From positions 106,239 through 170,238 of the forward strand of contig VBIW01000037.1 of assembly GCA_005880915.1 (NCBI GenBank): a stretch of DNA of 64,000 nt, given 5' to 3'. Positions 41,790-50,362 of this stretch are shown here, piece by piece. A model generated the notes under the pieces. The model was not told the DNA's origin. It ran no database searches and saw only the letters and a program-made list of their open reading frames with translations. Source of the stretch: Chloroflexota bacterium (GTDB lineage: Bacteria > Chloroflexota > Dormibacteria > Dormibacterales > Dormibacteraceae). Each line of letters begins with the position of its first letter. Within the stretch, counting starts at the first letter, position 1. The position numbers were made by a program, and so were the translations under genes.

Positions 41790-43159
41790 GCTGTGACTCG
41801 GGTCACCACCTCGTGCACCTCGGGGATTCCGCGCCGGATCATCTCCTCGAGCTGGCTTTCGATCTCGTGCGCGTGCTCGAGGCTGATCTCGCCCGCAACC
41901 TCGGCGACGACATGGGCGTATATGCGGCTTTGGCGGTCGCTGAGCTCGACGTCCACGCAGCGCACGACCTCAGGGTGCGACTCCACGATCTCGCGCATGC
42001 GCGCGGCCAGCTGGGTTCGGCGGCCGGTCACGTCTTCGCCTGGCACTACCTCCGGTTCCATCGGTTCCAGGTGGATGTCGATCCGCGCCACCTCCGGCAG
42101 CTCGGTCCGGATCGACTGCTCGAGGTCGCGGCTCGTGCGCGACGCGGCCGCCAGCGTCTGGTCGCCCGGCAGCTTGGCATGCATGGTGAGGTGAAGCGAT
42201 CCGTCAGCCTCTCGTTCGACGGTGACGTTGTGCAAGTCGCGCACGCCGCCGTTGCGCGCGGCGGCGGCATGGACACGCTCGACGAGGTCGCCCTGCTGAG
42301 CCTGCCCCTCGACTGCGACAGCAAGATCGAGGCTTGGCAAGGCAGTCCGCGCCTTTGCCTTCACGTCTTTGGCGAGAGCGCTCGCCGCCTCGACCGAGAT
42401 CATCCGTCCCGTGGCAATGCTCGCGTCGCCGATCAGGTTCGGCCCCGACCTCCTCACACGGACCGAGCGCACCTCGCGCACACCATCCACTTTCTGGATC
42501 GCCTCGCGCAGCTGCTTTTCGGCACCGGCTGGCGCGCGGTCGATGAGGATGTCGCCCGAGCGCCATGCAATGAGCCCTGCCGCCCTGGCGACGATTCCGG
42601 CCACCAGCAATGCGGCGACCGAGTCGGCCCAGCTGAGACCCATTCGCACGCCAAGAAGGCCGGCCAGCACACCCACCGTCGCGAGCACATCGGACAAACG
42701 GTTGGTTGCGTCGGCGAGCAGCGCGTCGCTGGAAGCGAGGCGGCCGACCCGGCGCAGCACGGCGGCTCGCCCTGCCTCGACCAGGAGTGTGCCGATGAGC
42801 AACACGAAGGCGTAACCGGCGGGATTGACCGTCGCTCCACCGATGACCAGGCGGCGCACCGCCTCGAAGGCGATGAATGCGGCGGTGATGAGCAGCAAGA
42901 CGCCTTCGGCGAACGCGGCCAGGTTCTCTGTCCGGCCGTGGCCATAAGGGTGTTCGGTGTCCGCAGGCTTGCGCGAGGTGCGGACGGCGACCAGGGTGAA
43001 CCCGCTCGCCGCCAGGTCGAGGAAGGAATGCGCGGCTTCGCTCAGGATCCCGAGGCTGCCAGTGAGCAAACCGACGACGAGCTTGGCCACGACCAGCGCC
43101 ACGCCGATGGCCACCGAGCCGAGTGCGACGAGCTCCGGACGCCGGCCGAGCCTGTTCAC
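41786..43159 (-). CDS. Cation diffusion facilitator with duplicated C-terminal domain
   Basis: 457 residues, longer than usual CDF proteins (about 300). Six helices cover the first 200 residues, with SLGILSEAAHSFLDLAASGF (HxxxD in helix 2), ADTEHPYGHGR and DALLADATNRLSDVLAT (helix 5, NxxxD instead of HxxxD). Two cytoplasmic ferredoxin-like dimerisation domains follow, at about 215-285 and 290-350, with a third partial one to the end. The H-D/N-D site differs from zinc-type H-D/H-D, so metal choice (Zn, Fe, Mn, Co) is open. The GTG start lies 43 bases after the K+ channel gene. Confidence 0.85.
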   Translation of the reverse strand: MNRLGRRPELVALGSVAIGVALVVAKLVVGLLTGSLGILSEAAHSFLDLAASGFTLVAVRTSRKPADTEHPYGHGRTENLAAFAEGVLLLITAAFIAFEAVRRLVIGGATVNPAGYAFVLLIGTLLVEAGRAAVLRRVGRLASSDALLADATNRLSDVLATVGVLAGLLGVRMGLSWADSVAALLVAGIVARAAGLIAWRSGDILIDRAPAGAEKQLREAIQKVDGVREVRSVRVRRSGPNLIGDASIATGRMISVEAASALAKDVKAKARTALPSLDLAVAVEGQAQQGDLVERVHAAAARNGGVRDLHNVTVEREADGSLHLTMHAKLPGDQTLAAASRTSRDLEQSIRTELPEVARIDIHLEPMEPEVVPGEDVTGRRTQLAARMREIVESHPEVVRCVDVELSDRQSRIYAHVVAEVAGEISLEHAHEIESQLEEMIRRGIPEVHEVVTRVTA

Positions 43160-43202
43160 TGCTTCACTTTAAGCGCCCGTTTGGGCCGTGCCCGGCGCGG
43201 TA

Positions 43203-44213
43203 TTACCTCAGCTTTGAGGCGGACGCGAAGAGCTGATCTTCAGTACCGAGGGCGATCACCAGGTCGCCATCTTCGAGCCGCTGGCTGCCGTTGGGGTTGA
43301 CGTGCAGCGTCCCGTCGCGCCTGCGCAGCGCAAGCACCCGCGCTGTATCAGGGCCGAAGAGTCCAATCTCATCCAGGGTCTTGCCAACTGCAGGTGTGCC
43401 TGGGCTGACGAGCATCTCCTCGACGCCGATGCCCGCCTCGGCGTGATGCAACGAATCAAGGACGTCGACCATCGCCGGGCGGATCGCCAGCTCGGCCATC
43501 CGGTGGCCGGCCATCACATAGGGCGATATGGTTCGGGTGGCGCCGGCCAGCTCGAGGCGCCGAATGGAGTCCGGCCGGCCGGCGCGCGCGACGATGTAGA
43601 GGTTGGGATTGAACGCGCGCGCCGCAAGCACGATGTAGACACCGCGTTCGTCCGAGTCAACAGCCGAGATGAGGCCCCTGGCGCGCTCGATACCCGCCTG
43701 CTTGAGGATGTCTTCCTTAGAAGCGTCGCCTTCGATGTGAAGGCGTCCCTCAGCGCGGATTCGCTCGAGCGCCTCGTCTGTCTGGTCTATGACCACGTAT
43801 GGGACCTTGTGGTCTTCGAACTCGGCAACGACCTGCGTCCCGATGCGTCCGTAGCCGCAGATGATGAAATGGTCGCGTAGCTGGTTCAGTTCTCGCTGCA
43901 ACTGTCTTTCTCTCCGGTACCTCCCGAAAGCATTGTCCGCCAGCGTCTCCGCGAACACGCCGAAGCCGTAGAGCATCGTGCCTACGCCGACCACGATGAG
44001 GCCGGATGTGAAGAGACGCCCGGCCGCGCCCTGAGGGTGCACCTCGGTGTAGCCGACGGTGCTGATCGTGATGATCACCATGTAGAAGGAATCGAGGAGG
44101 TCCCACCCGTTGATCAACTTGTAGCCCGTGACGCCGACCACCATCACGATGCCGAGCAGGATTACGGCGAGCCGAAACCGGAGGAGCGGATTTTCGCTGC
44201 GCGCTCGTCTCAA
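43203..44213 (-). CDS. Two-helix potassium channel with RCK (TrkA-N/TrkA-C) domains
   Basis: 336 residues. The pore module has helix 1 (FRLAVILLGIVMVVGVTGYK), the pore loop with filter TISTVGYTEVHP (residues 49-60) and helix 2 (LFTSGLIVVGVGTMLYGFGV). The RCK domain begins HFIICGYGRIGTQVVAEFED (Rossmann GxGxxG), then VVIDQTDEALERIRAEGRLH and EGDASKEDIL. A TrkA-C-like domain closes the protein (GVEEMLVSPGTPAVGKTLDE). The filter keeps TVGY with Thr in place of the usual Gly/Asp after it. The TTG start is close behind fumC (11 bases), so the two are probably co-transcribed. Confidence 0.9.
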   Translation of the reverse strand: MRRARSENPLLRFRLAVILLGIVMVVGVTGYKLINGWDLLDSFYMVIITISTVGYTEVHPQGAAGRLFTSGLIVVGVGTMLYGFGVFAETLADNAFGRYRRERQLQRELNQLRDHFIICGYGRIGTQVVAEFEDHKVPYVVIDQTDEALERIRAEGRLHIEGDASKEDILKQAGIERARGLISAVDSDERGVYIVLAARAFNPNLYIVARAGRPDSIRRLELAGATRTISPYVMAGHRMAELAIRPAMVDVLDSLHHAEAGIGVEEMLVSPGTPAVGKTLDEIGLFGPDTARVLALRRRDGTLHVNPNGSQRLEDGDLVIALGTEDQLFASASKLR

Positions 44214-44224
44214 GCGCTGTCTGG

Positions 44225-45637
44225 TCAGCCGCCTCCGCCGGGACCTTCCAGACCAGGCTTGGTCATCTTGCCCAGGTCCAGCACCTTGTTCAGCTGCTTC
44301 TCTCTGACTCCACGCGCGCGTGCCAACTGCCGGATCGACTTCCCCGTCCGCATCGATTCCTTGGCCAGCTTGCCCGCCTCGTCATACCCGATCACCGGGT
44401 TGAGCGCAGTCGCGAGCATAGGGCTGCGCTCGACGAGCTCCGGTCCACGGTCGGTGGCCTGCAGGCCATCGACACAGCGCTCGGAGAAATTGCGTACTGC
44501 GGCTGCCAGCAGGGTGATTGACTCGAGGATGGCCTGTCCGGCGACCGGCATCATGACGTTGAGCTCGAAGATGCTGCCCGCCTGACCCGCGACAAGCACC
44601 ACCGTGTCGTTGCCGTAGACGCGCGCGATGACCATCAGCAGTGACTCCACGATTACCGGATTGACCTTGCCGGGCATGATGCTCGAGCCAGGCTGCGTCT
44701 CCGGCAGGCGCAGCTCGCCTAGACCCGCAACGGGTCCAGTGCCCATGAGACGGATGTCCGATCCGATCTTCCACAGGCTCGTGCCAATCGTTCGGAGCGC
44801 GCCATGCGCGGCGACGAGGACGTCGAGCGTGGCCTGGGCGTGGAAATGGTTGGTCGTCTCTTTGACCGCAACCCTGCTCGCCTTGGCCAGCCGCGCGGCG
44901 ACAATGCGGGCGTACTGCGGGTGCGAGTTGAGGCCGGTGCCGACAGCGGTTCCGCCGAGCGGCACGCGCGACAGCTCATCGACTGCGCCGCGGGCGCGGC
45001 GGATGGATTCTTCAATCTGGCCCGCGTAGCCCTTGAACTCCTGGCCGAGCCGGATTGGCGTGGCGTCCTGCAGGTGCGTGCGGCCGGTCTTGATCACCGG
45101 CCAGAACTCCTTGCTCTTCGCCTCGAGCGCGCGTTGCAAGCGTTCGAGCGCAGGCACGAGCTCGTCCTGGACGGCTATGGCGGACGCAAGCTGAATCGCG
45201 GTCGGGATGACGTCGTTCGAGGACTGCCCGAGGTTGACGTGGTCGTTGGGATGGACCAGCTTGGATCCTCGCTCGCCGCCAAGGATCTCGGTCGCCCGGT
45301 TGGCAATGACCTCGTTGGCGTTGGTGTTGGTCGAGGTCGCTGAGCCCGTCTGGTAGACGTCGATCGGGAACTGGTCGTCGAGCTTTCCGTCGATCACCTC
45401 CTGCGCAGCGGCGGCGATCGCGCGGGCACGGCGCCGGGGCAGGAGTCCCAGGTCGCGATTGGTCTGGGCCGCCGCCCGCTTGACCATGCCCAGCGCGCGG
45501 ATGAAACGCTGAGGCATGGGCTGGCCCGAGATCGGGAAGTTCAGCACGGCGCGCTGCGTCGACGCGCCGTAATACGCGTCGGCGGGGACTTCCATGTCGC
45601 CCATGGAATCTCTCTCCATCCGTGTCCTCTTCGCCAC
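44225..45637 (-). CDS. fumC: Class II fumarate hydratase
   Basis: 470 residues of the aspartase/fumarase superfamily, interconverting fumarate and malate in the TCA cycle. Motifs: MERDSMGDMEVPADAYYGAS, TGSATSTNTNANEVIANRA, HPNDHVNLGQSSNDVIPTA, GRTHLQDATPIRLGQE (catalytic His188), LGGTAVGTGLNSHPQYA and the family signature GSSIMPGKVNP (Ser318/319). LGGTAVGTGLN and THLQDATP favour fumarase over aspartase, although TSTNTNANE is closer to aspartase, so the alternative is not excluded. The start GTG 45637 is 22 bases from the divergent ppx/gppA start. Confidence 0.85.
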   Translation of the reverse strand: MAKRTRMERDSMGDMEVPADAYYGASTQRAVLNFPISGQPMPQRFIRALGMVKRAAAQTNRDLGLLPRRRARAIAAAAQEVIDGKLDDQFPIDVYQTGSATSTNTNANEVIANRATEILGGERGSKLVHPNDHVNLGQSSNDVIPTAIQLASAIAVQDELVPALERLQRALEAKSKEFWPVIKTGRTHLQDATPIRLGQEFKGYAGQIEESIRRARGAVDELSRVPLGGTAVGTGLNSHPQYARIVAARLAKASRVAVKETTNHFHAQATLDVLVAAHGALRTIGTSLWKIGSDIRLMGTGPVAGLGELRLPETQPGSSIMPGKVNPVIVESLLMVIARVYGNDTVVLVAGQAGSIFELNVMMPVAGQAILESITLLAAAVRNFSERCVDGLQATDRGPELVERSPMLATALNPVIGYDEAGKLAKESMRTGKSIRQLARARGVREKQLNKVLDLGKMTKPGLEGPGGGG

Positions 45638-45659
45638 GGCCAGATTCTAGGCTGGTGCG

Positions 45660-46562
45660 GTGACGCGTCTGGCCGCGCTCGACATCGGCTCCAACACGAT
45701 CCACGTCCTCGTTGCCGACGTCGTCCGTGGCCGTCTCGTCGACGTCGCGCACTACGTCGAGATGCCGGAGCTCGGACCCCACGTCGCGAAGAGCGGCGTG
45801 ATCGGCAGCCGCGCCGGCATCGCGCTTCGCGCCTTGCACAAGGTCATCGAACAGGCCAAGACCCATAGGTACGACCAGCTGATCGCCTGCGCCACGCAGG
45901 CCGTCCGGCAGGCCTCCGACGGAGCAGCTTTCGTGCGCCAGGCGAGCAAGGAGATCGGCGTGCCGATCCGCGTCATCTCGGCCAAACGTGAGGCAACGCT
46001 CAGCTTCATGGGCGCGGCGAGCCGCCACGCCGTGCGCCGGGAGTGGGGGCTGGTGGACCTGGGCGGCGCATCGACCGAGGTCGTGATCGCGCGCGACCAC
46101 CAGATCCTGCGCTCGGCCTCGCTTCCGATCGGTTCGGGCGTCCTTGCCGCCACGTACCTGTCGGACCCGCCGAAACCGGAGGAGCGCGCCAGGCTGCGCC
46201 GGGCGGCGCTCCGTGAGCTGGCCCAGGCGCCCGACGGGGAAGTGGAGCGGCTGGTCGCCACCGGCGGCACAGCCTCCAACCTGCCCACGATCCTGGCCCG
46301 GCGCAACCCTCCGGCGGTCCTGACCGGCGCCGACCTGCTCACCTGCGAGGCGCGGCTCGACGGGCGCCGGGCGCAGCATCTGGAGGCCCAGTTCGGGCTC
46401 CCGGCCAGCCGCGTCAAAGCGCTCCGGGCGGGCGTCGAGGCACTACTTCTTCTGCTCGACTGGTACGGCCTGACGCTGCTGCATGTCAGCCACGAGGGCC
46501 TCCGCCACGGCATGCTCCTCGCGCTTCTGGAACGTGGAGGAGATTGGTGGCGGGATGGGTAA
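45660..46562 (+). CDS. Ppx/GppA-family exopolyphosphatase / pppGpp phosphatase
   Basis: 300 residues, about the size of the short Actinobacterial Ppx proteins. The ASKHA phosphate-binding segments are LAALDIGSNTIHVLVADVV, ACATQAVRQASDG, IRVISAKREATLSFMGA, WGLVDLGGASTEVVIA and VERLVATGGTASNLPTI. It hydrolyses terminal phosphates of polyphosphate or pppGpp; which one cannot be told. The GTG start leaves a 22-bp gap to divergent fumC. It is followed nine bases later by a CDF gene. Confidence 0.86.
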   Translation: MTRLAALDIGSNTIHVLVADVVRGRLVDVAHYVEMPELGPHVAKSGVIGSRAGIALRALHKVIEQAKTHRYDQLIACATQAVRQASDGAAFVRQASKEIGVPIRVISAKREATLSFMGAASRHAVRREWGLVDLGGASTEVVIARDHQILRSASLPIGSGVLAATYLSDPPKPEERARLRRAALRELAQAPDGEVERLVATGGTASNLPTILARRNPPAVLTGADLLTCEARLDGRRAQHLEAQFGLPASRVKALRAGVEALLLLLDWYGLTLLHVSHEGLRHGMLLALLERGGDWWRDG

Positions 46563-46571
46563 AGTGAACTG

Positions 46572-47546
46572 ATGGCACGGATAGATGGACAGGGCCGCGG
46601 CGCCACCCTGCGGACGGCCCTGGTGCTCACCTGCGTCGTCCTGGTGGTCGAGTTCGCCGGCGGGCTGATCTCCCACTCGTTGGCCTTGCTTTCGGACGCC
46701 GGCCACGTCCTGACGGACGTCTTCGCCCTGGGGTTGGCCTGGTTCGCGGTGGAGCAGTCAAAGCGCCCGGCCGACAAGCGCCGCAGCTACGGCTACCAGC
46801 GGGTGAGCATCCTCGTCGCGCTGGTCAACTCGGTGACCTTGATCGTCATCGTGATAGCGATCGTCTACGAGGCCGTCCGCCGTCTGGCGAGTCCGGAACC
46901 GGTGCAGGGAGCGGTCGTCATCGTGACGGCGCTCGTCGGCGTCGCCGTGAATTCATTCGTCATCTTCGGCCTGCGCGGCGAAAACAAGAGCTTGAACATG
47001 CGCGCGGCTTTTCTGCACGTCGCCGGCGATACGGGCGCCTCGGTAGGAGTTGTAATCGCCGGCGCGGTGATCCTCCTGACCGGTTGGCTCTATATCGACC
47101 CCATCCTCTCGCTCGGCATCGCTGCCCTGATCGCTTGGGGAGCCTGGAGGATCGTCCGCGAAACCGTGAACCTCCTCCTCGAGGGAACTCCCTCCGACGT
47201 CGACCTGGCTGCCGTGACCGATGAAATCCGGCACACGGACCAGGTTGTCAGCCTCCACGACCTTCATGTCTGGGCGCTTTCTTCGGAGGACATGGCGCTG
47301 AGCGTCCACGTCGTCGTCGGCGACTTACCGCTTGGCGATGCCGAGCACGTCGTCCGCGACCTCGAAGGAAGGCTCTGCGGACGCTTTGACATCGGGCACA
47401 CGACGATTCAGGTCGAGAGCTGTCATCCGTGTGGCGAGATCCACCACGGGGCCGGCGAGCACAATCACCCGCACGGGCACCTGACCTTTACGTCTGGGGA
47501 AGGAGCGCCTCCTCGCGCTGCAGGATCCGCCGCGCGACCGCAATAG
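46572..47546 (+). CDS. CDF-family zinc exporter (CzcD/ZitB-like)
   Basis: 324 residues. The six-helix domain has both zinc-type motifs: SDAGHVLTDVFALGLAWFA (HxxxD, helix 2) and FLHVAGDTGASVGVVI (HxxxD, helix 5). KRRSYGYQRVSILVALVNS is the conserved loop. The C-terminal domain has SLHDLHVWALSSEDMALSVH and ends in a His-rich tail (CHPCGEIHHGAGEHNHPHGH) likely to bind zinc. Expected to export Zn2+/Cd2+/Co2+ by proton exchange. The last 59 bases overlap the convergent gene at 47488. Confidence 0.9.
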   Translation: MARIDGQGRGATLRTALVLTCVVLVVEFAGGLISHSLALLSDAGHVLTDVFALGLAWFAVEQSKRPADKRRSYGYQRVSILVALVNSVTLIVIVIAIVYEAVRRLASPEPVQGAVVIVTALVGVAVNSFVIFGLRGENKSLNMRAAFLHVAGDTGASVGVVIAGAVILLTGWLYIDPILSLGIAALIAWGAWRIVRETVNLLLEGTPSDVDLAAVTDEIRHTDQVVSLHDLHVWALSSEDMALSVHVVVGDLPLGDAEHVVRDLEGRLCGRFDIGHTTIQVESCHPCGEIHHGAGEHNHPHGHLTFTSGEGAPPRAAGSAARPQ

Positions 47547-49176
47547 CGGAAGCGTAGGTCGAGTCCATCCCGCGATAGCTCAAGCCGCGCGCGCCAAGAG
47601 TTCGCGCTTGCGTATACGGGGTGTCAGACGCGTAGTGGACGATGCCAAGGTCGAAGCTGAGCTGCGCCATGTTGACGCTTTCAGCGACGGGATAGCGTTC
47701 GGGCTGCCCGATCTCATAGCAGGCGTCGAGGTAAGGACCCGCCTCCATCTCGACCACCGTGTAGCGGCCCTGGTAGTAGAAGTCGAGGTAGTCGCGATTC
47801 TGGAGGAACGTCCCTCGGACGGTGACCGCGCGCTGGTTGTCGAGAGCCGATCCGTACACCAGGTTGGGCTGCACGTCGCTTGCTGTGAAGCAGTTGCTCA
47901 GCCAGTACGTGTTTCCCGAGTGCTCGTTGTACACGGCGTTCGGGATCATCACGTCGCCGACGTCGGCGTTCAGCGTCGCCGCCTTGCCCAACACGTAGAC
48001 GCCGGCCACCCATGACGCCTGCTCGGCGACCTGGCGGAGTATGTGGTACGCAGCTTCGCCCAGCGGGTAGTCGACGTTGACGATGCACGCGTCTGACTCA
48101 CGCAGCTTTCGCTCGTCGACCGCTCCGACGCGCGGATCGATCGCCGATGCGTCGAGCTTGGAGAGCATGAACACCTGCGCCGCGGAGTCGACGCCAGTGC
48201 CGACCGCAGGGATGTGGCGGACGCCGTTCGCCGCCTCGAGCTCAGAGCGCCATTTGCGAAGCCGCTCACGCTCGGGGTGGATATCGAAAACCTGGCGGGC
48301 GCCGTAGTAAAGCCAGTTCTGGCGCGACGCGCGGCTGTGCCCGGCTTCGAGCTTGCGCCGCTCGTCGTCGAGGTCGCGGTCGGACTTGCCGATCCAGTCG
48401 ACGATCTCGTTTTCGATCCGTCGGGCCACGCCAGTCAACACGTTGACGAGGCTGTGTGAGTTCGAGGACACGAAGTAGATCGGCGCATCCCGCGCGCCCA
48501 GCTCGTCCATCGCGGTCGCGATTGGCTGCCACCAGCGGCTCGCGTTGCGGGCGAATCCCAGGTGACTGCCCCCGATGAGCCGGAGGACGATCCTGCATTC
48601 CTCGCGCTTTATCGCGGCGAGGTTGGCGTCGAAGCCGTCCCCCCAGGCACCGCGGAGCCGCTGCCAGTCGTCGGGTGTTGCTCCCGCGGCGCGCCTGGCG
48701 CTCTCATCAGAAAGTTCGACGTCCTGCAGCGCGCGATGCAGCTTGTTCCACTCGATCTGGAAGGCGACGAGGGTGGGCACCAGGTCATCGATGTCTGACC
48801 GCGAAGCGATCAGCACTGCGAGCGTGTTGTCGCCGCCGTAGTACCAGCGACGGCGACGCGCAGGAGCTTTGACCGCGTTCCAGCTCATGATGTCGGCGCC
48901 AAGCGCGGCCTTGAACCCCTGAGGGCTCTGGCCCAGGATCACCCGCCGACACTGGTTGATGGCAACAGGAAGCCGCCGCACGGCGTACAGCAGGGCGCCC
49001 ATGTCGGATTGGGGCTCGGCCGCGAGCGGATGGAGGACGGAGCCCATGCCGAGATGCGCCTGGACGAGCGACTCGACCTTGATATCGCCGGAGCTCTGCA
49101 GCATGGTCGTGTACGTGCGCACGTACAGCTCAACGGCGTGCTTTCCGCTCCAGCCTGATGCGGGGGGCGCTTCCAT
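47488..49176 (-). CDS. Conserved-looking protein with nucleoside-phosphorylase-like C-terminus
   Basis: 562 residues, soluble. The N-terminal 350 residues are helical and unassigned (GWSGKHAVELYVRTYTTMLQ; QCRRVILGQSPQGFKAALG). The C-terminal part looks like the PNP/UDP phosphorylase fold: AAYHILRQVAEQASWVAGVY, VLGKAATLNADVGDVMIPNA, and YTVVEMEAGPYLDACYEIG, where EMEAG matches the ribose-binding Glu-Met-Glu of nucleoside phosphorylases and MTA/SAH nucleosidases. A true catalytic Asp is not evident. It may act on nucleosides or sense them. The start is taken at ATG 49176; an upstream ribosome site is not obvious. Confidence 0.6.
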   Translation of the reverse strand: MEAPPASGWSGKHAVELYVRTYTTMLQSSGDIKVESLVQAHLGMGSVLHPLAAEPQSDMGALLYAVRRLPVAINQCRRVILGQSPQGFKAALGADIMSWNAVKAPARRRRWYYGGDNTLAVLIASRSDIDDLVPTLVAFQIEWNKLHRALQDVELSDESARRAAGATPDDWQRLRGAWGDGFDANLAAIKREECRIVLRLIGGSHLGFARNASRWWQPIATAMDELGARDAPIYFVSSNSHSLVNVLTGVARRIENEIVDWIGKSDRDLDDERRKLEAGHSRASRQNWLYYGARQVFDIHPERERLRKWRSELEAANGVRHIPAVGTGVDSAAQVFMLSKLDASAIDPRVGAVDERKLRESDACIVNVDYPLGEAAYHILRQVAEQASWVAGVYVLGKAATLNADVGDVMIPNAVYNEHSGNTYWLSNCFTASDVQPNLVYGSALDNQRAVTVRGTFLQNRDYLDFYYQGRYTVVEMEAGPYLDACYEIGQPERYPVAESVNMAQLSFDLGIVHYASDTPYTQARTLGARGLSYRGMDSTYASAIAVARRILQREEALLPQT

Positions 49177-49250
49177 CGGAGTGTCGAATATAGACCCGGG
49201 ACTTACAAAACCATGAGGAAGCTTGGGCGCTGCTCATGTGTAGTGGAGGC

Positions 49251-49979
49251 ATGACAAGCCTTTTGCGATCCCGCCACCTTCGAATCGCCGGCATGGCCGT
49301 CGGCGCGGTCGCCGTGGCCGGCGCGGCGGTGATAGTCACCGCTTCGGCCGCGGGCATGAGCTTTGGTCTCCGCCAATCCGCCTCTCCTCAGTCGGCCGGA
49401 GCGAACCTGTCGGCTGCCCAGGCGACCGCCTCGTCCGCCGCCTGTGGCGATTTCATGTCCCACTTTGCAGTCGAGATCAAAAAGAGCCAGGCCGAGATAA
49501 ACGCCGCCTTCCAGAAGGCGATCGCCGACACGCTGGCCGACGAGGTGAAGAGCGGACAGATCACCCAGACCCAGGCTGACGCGATCAAGCAGAAGCTGGC
49601 CAATCAGACCCCTTGCACGCTGCCATCGACGATCGGGCATGCAGGTAGCAAGACCGACATCGCGGCTTACATGCAGCAGTACGTGACGGCTGCCGCCGCT
49701 GCGCTGGGGTTGAGCGCGACCCAGCTCAAGACGGACCTGGCGGGCGGTCAATCGCTGTCCCAGGTCGCGGCGGCTCAGCACGTTTCAGAGGCCGACTTCC
49801 GCACCAAGCTGATCGCCAACCTGAAGCCGGCGCTCGACAAAGCAGTGACCGACAAGAAGCTGACCTCGCAGCAGGAGACCCTGATCGTGCAGCGGCTGCA
49901 GACCGCGCCGCTCCCGTTGTGGAACGCGCCGGTCCACAAGCCCAAGCCCGCGGCGACCGCCACGCCCGCGACGCCTTGA
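49251..49979 (+). CDS. Exported helical protein, function unknown
   Basis: About 242 residues. The signal/anchor helix is RIAGMAVGAVAVAGAAVIVT. The mature part is Ala/Gln/Lys-rich and helical, with two related motifs: ADTLADEVKSGQITQTQADA and LDKAVTDKKLTSQQETLIVQ. Between them LGLSATQLKTDLAGGQSLSQ, continuing VAAAQHVSEADFRTKL, is the LG-x-S-x-x-x-L-x-x-x-L-x-x-G-x-SL pattern of many exported Actinobacterial and Chloroflexota proteins of unknown role. It ends in a Pro/Lys/Ala tail. GGAGG is one base before ATG 49251, so ATG 49236 (five codons earlier) may be the true start. Confidence 0.65.
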   Translation: MTSLLRSRHLRIAGMAVGAVAVAGAAVIVTASAAGMSFGLRQSASPQSAGANLSAAQATASSAACGDFMSHFAVEIKKSQAEINAAFQKAIADTLADEVKSGQITQTQADAIKQKLANQTPCTLPSTIGHAGSKTDIAAYMQQYVTAAAAALGLSATQLKTDLAGGQSLSQVAAAQHVSEADFRTKLIANLKPALDKAVTDKKLTSQQETLIVQRLQTAPLPLWNAPVHKPKPAATATPATP

Positions 49980-49986
49980 TCCCGGG

Positions 49987-50352
49987 TTAGTTCAGCTCTT
50001 CGGGGGACGGTCCGCCCAACCGGCGCATCAGCTCCTCCAGGAGCTGCCGGGTCTCAGGGTCGGCCATCAGGCGCTCTTGCATCTGCTCGGCGGAGCGCCG
50101 GATCTCGGGGTCCGACATCAGGCGCTCGGACATCGCCTGGAAGCGCGACGCCATGTCCTGCATCGCCGATTCCTGGGCCACCTGGATGAGGATCGGCTGG
50201 CTCGCCGCGGCAGCCACCGCTTCCGCCTGGGCGCGGACCATCTCGATCCCCTTGCAGCCGAGGCACTCGCCTTTCAGGCCGCAGTGGCACAGCTGGGGGC
50301 GCAGGCGGTCAAGCGCCGCGTGAAGGTCGGAAAGGTCGATCGGTCCTGCCAC
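49987..50352 (-). CDS. Small Cys-cluster helical protein, function unknown
   Basis: 121 residues. The early CHCGLKGECLGCKG (four Cys in 14 residues) could hold a metal. The rest is helical and contains two copies of a D-P-E-x-R motif: LMSDPEIRRSAEQMQERL and LMADPETRQLLEELMRRL, similar to STI1/DP chaperone-binding helices. No named family recognised. It ends close to the convergent exported-protein gene and lies 10 bases downstream of the acyl-CoA synthetase start-to-stop reading, on the opposite side from greA. Confidence 0.55.
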   Translation of the reverse strand: MAGPIDLSDLHAALDRLRPQLCHCGLKGECLGCKGIEMVRAQAEAVAAAASQPILIQVAQESAMQDMASRFQAMSERLMSDPEIRRSAEQMQERLMADPETRQLLEELMRRLGGPSPEELN

Positions 50353-50362
50353 GGCAGCAAAT

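Noticed and set aside
41813-43300. 495-codon plus-strand frame opposite the CDF gene
   Set aside because: Antisense shadow; no motif and no ribosome site.
45012-46379. 455-codon minus-strand frame over fumC and ppx/gppA
   Set aside because: Crosses two real genes of known families in the wrong frames.
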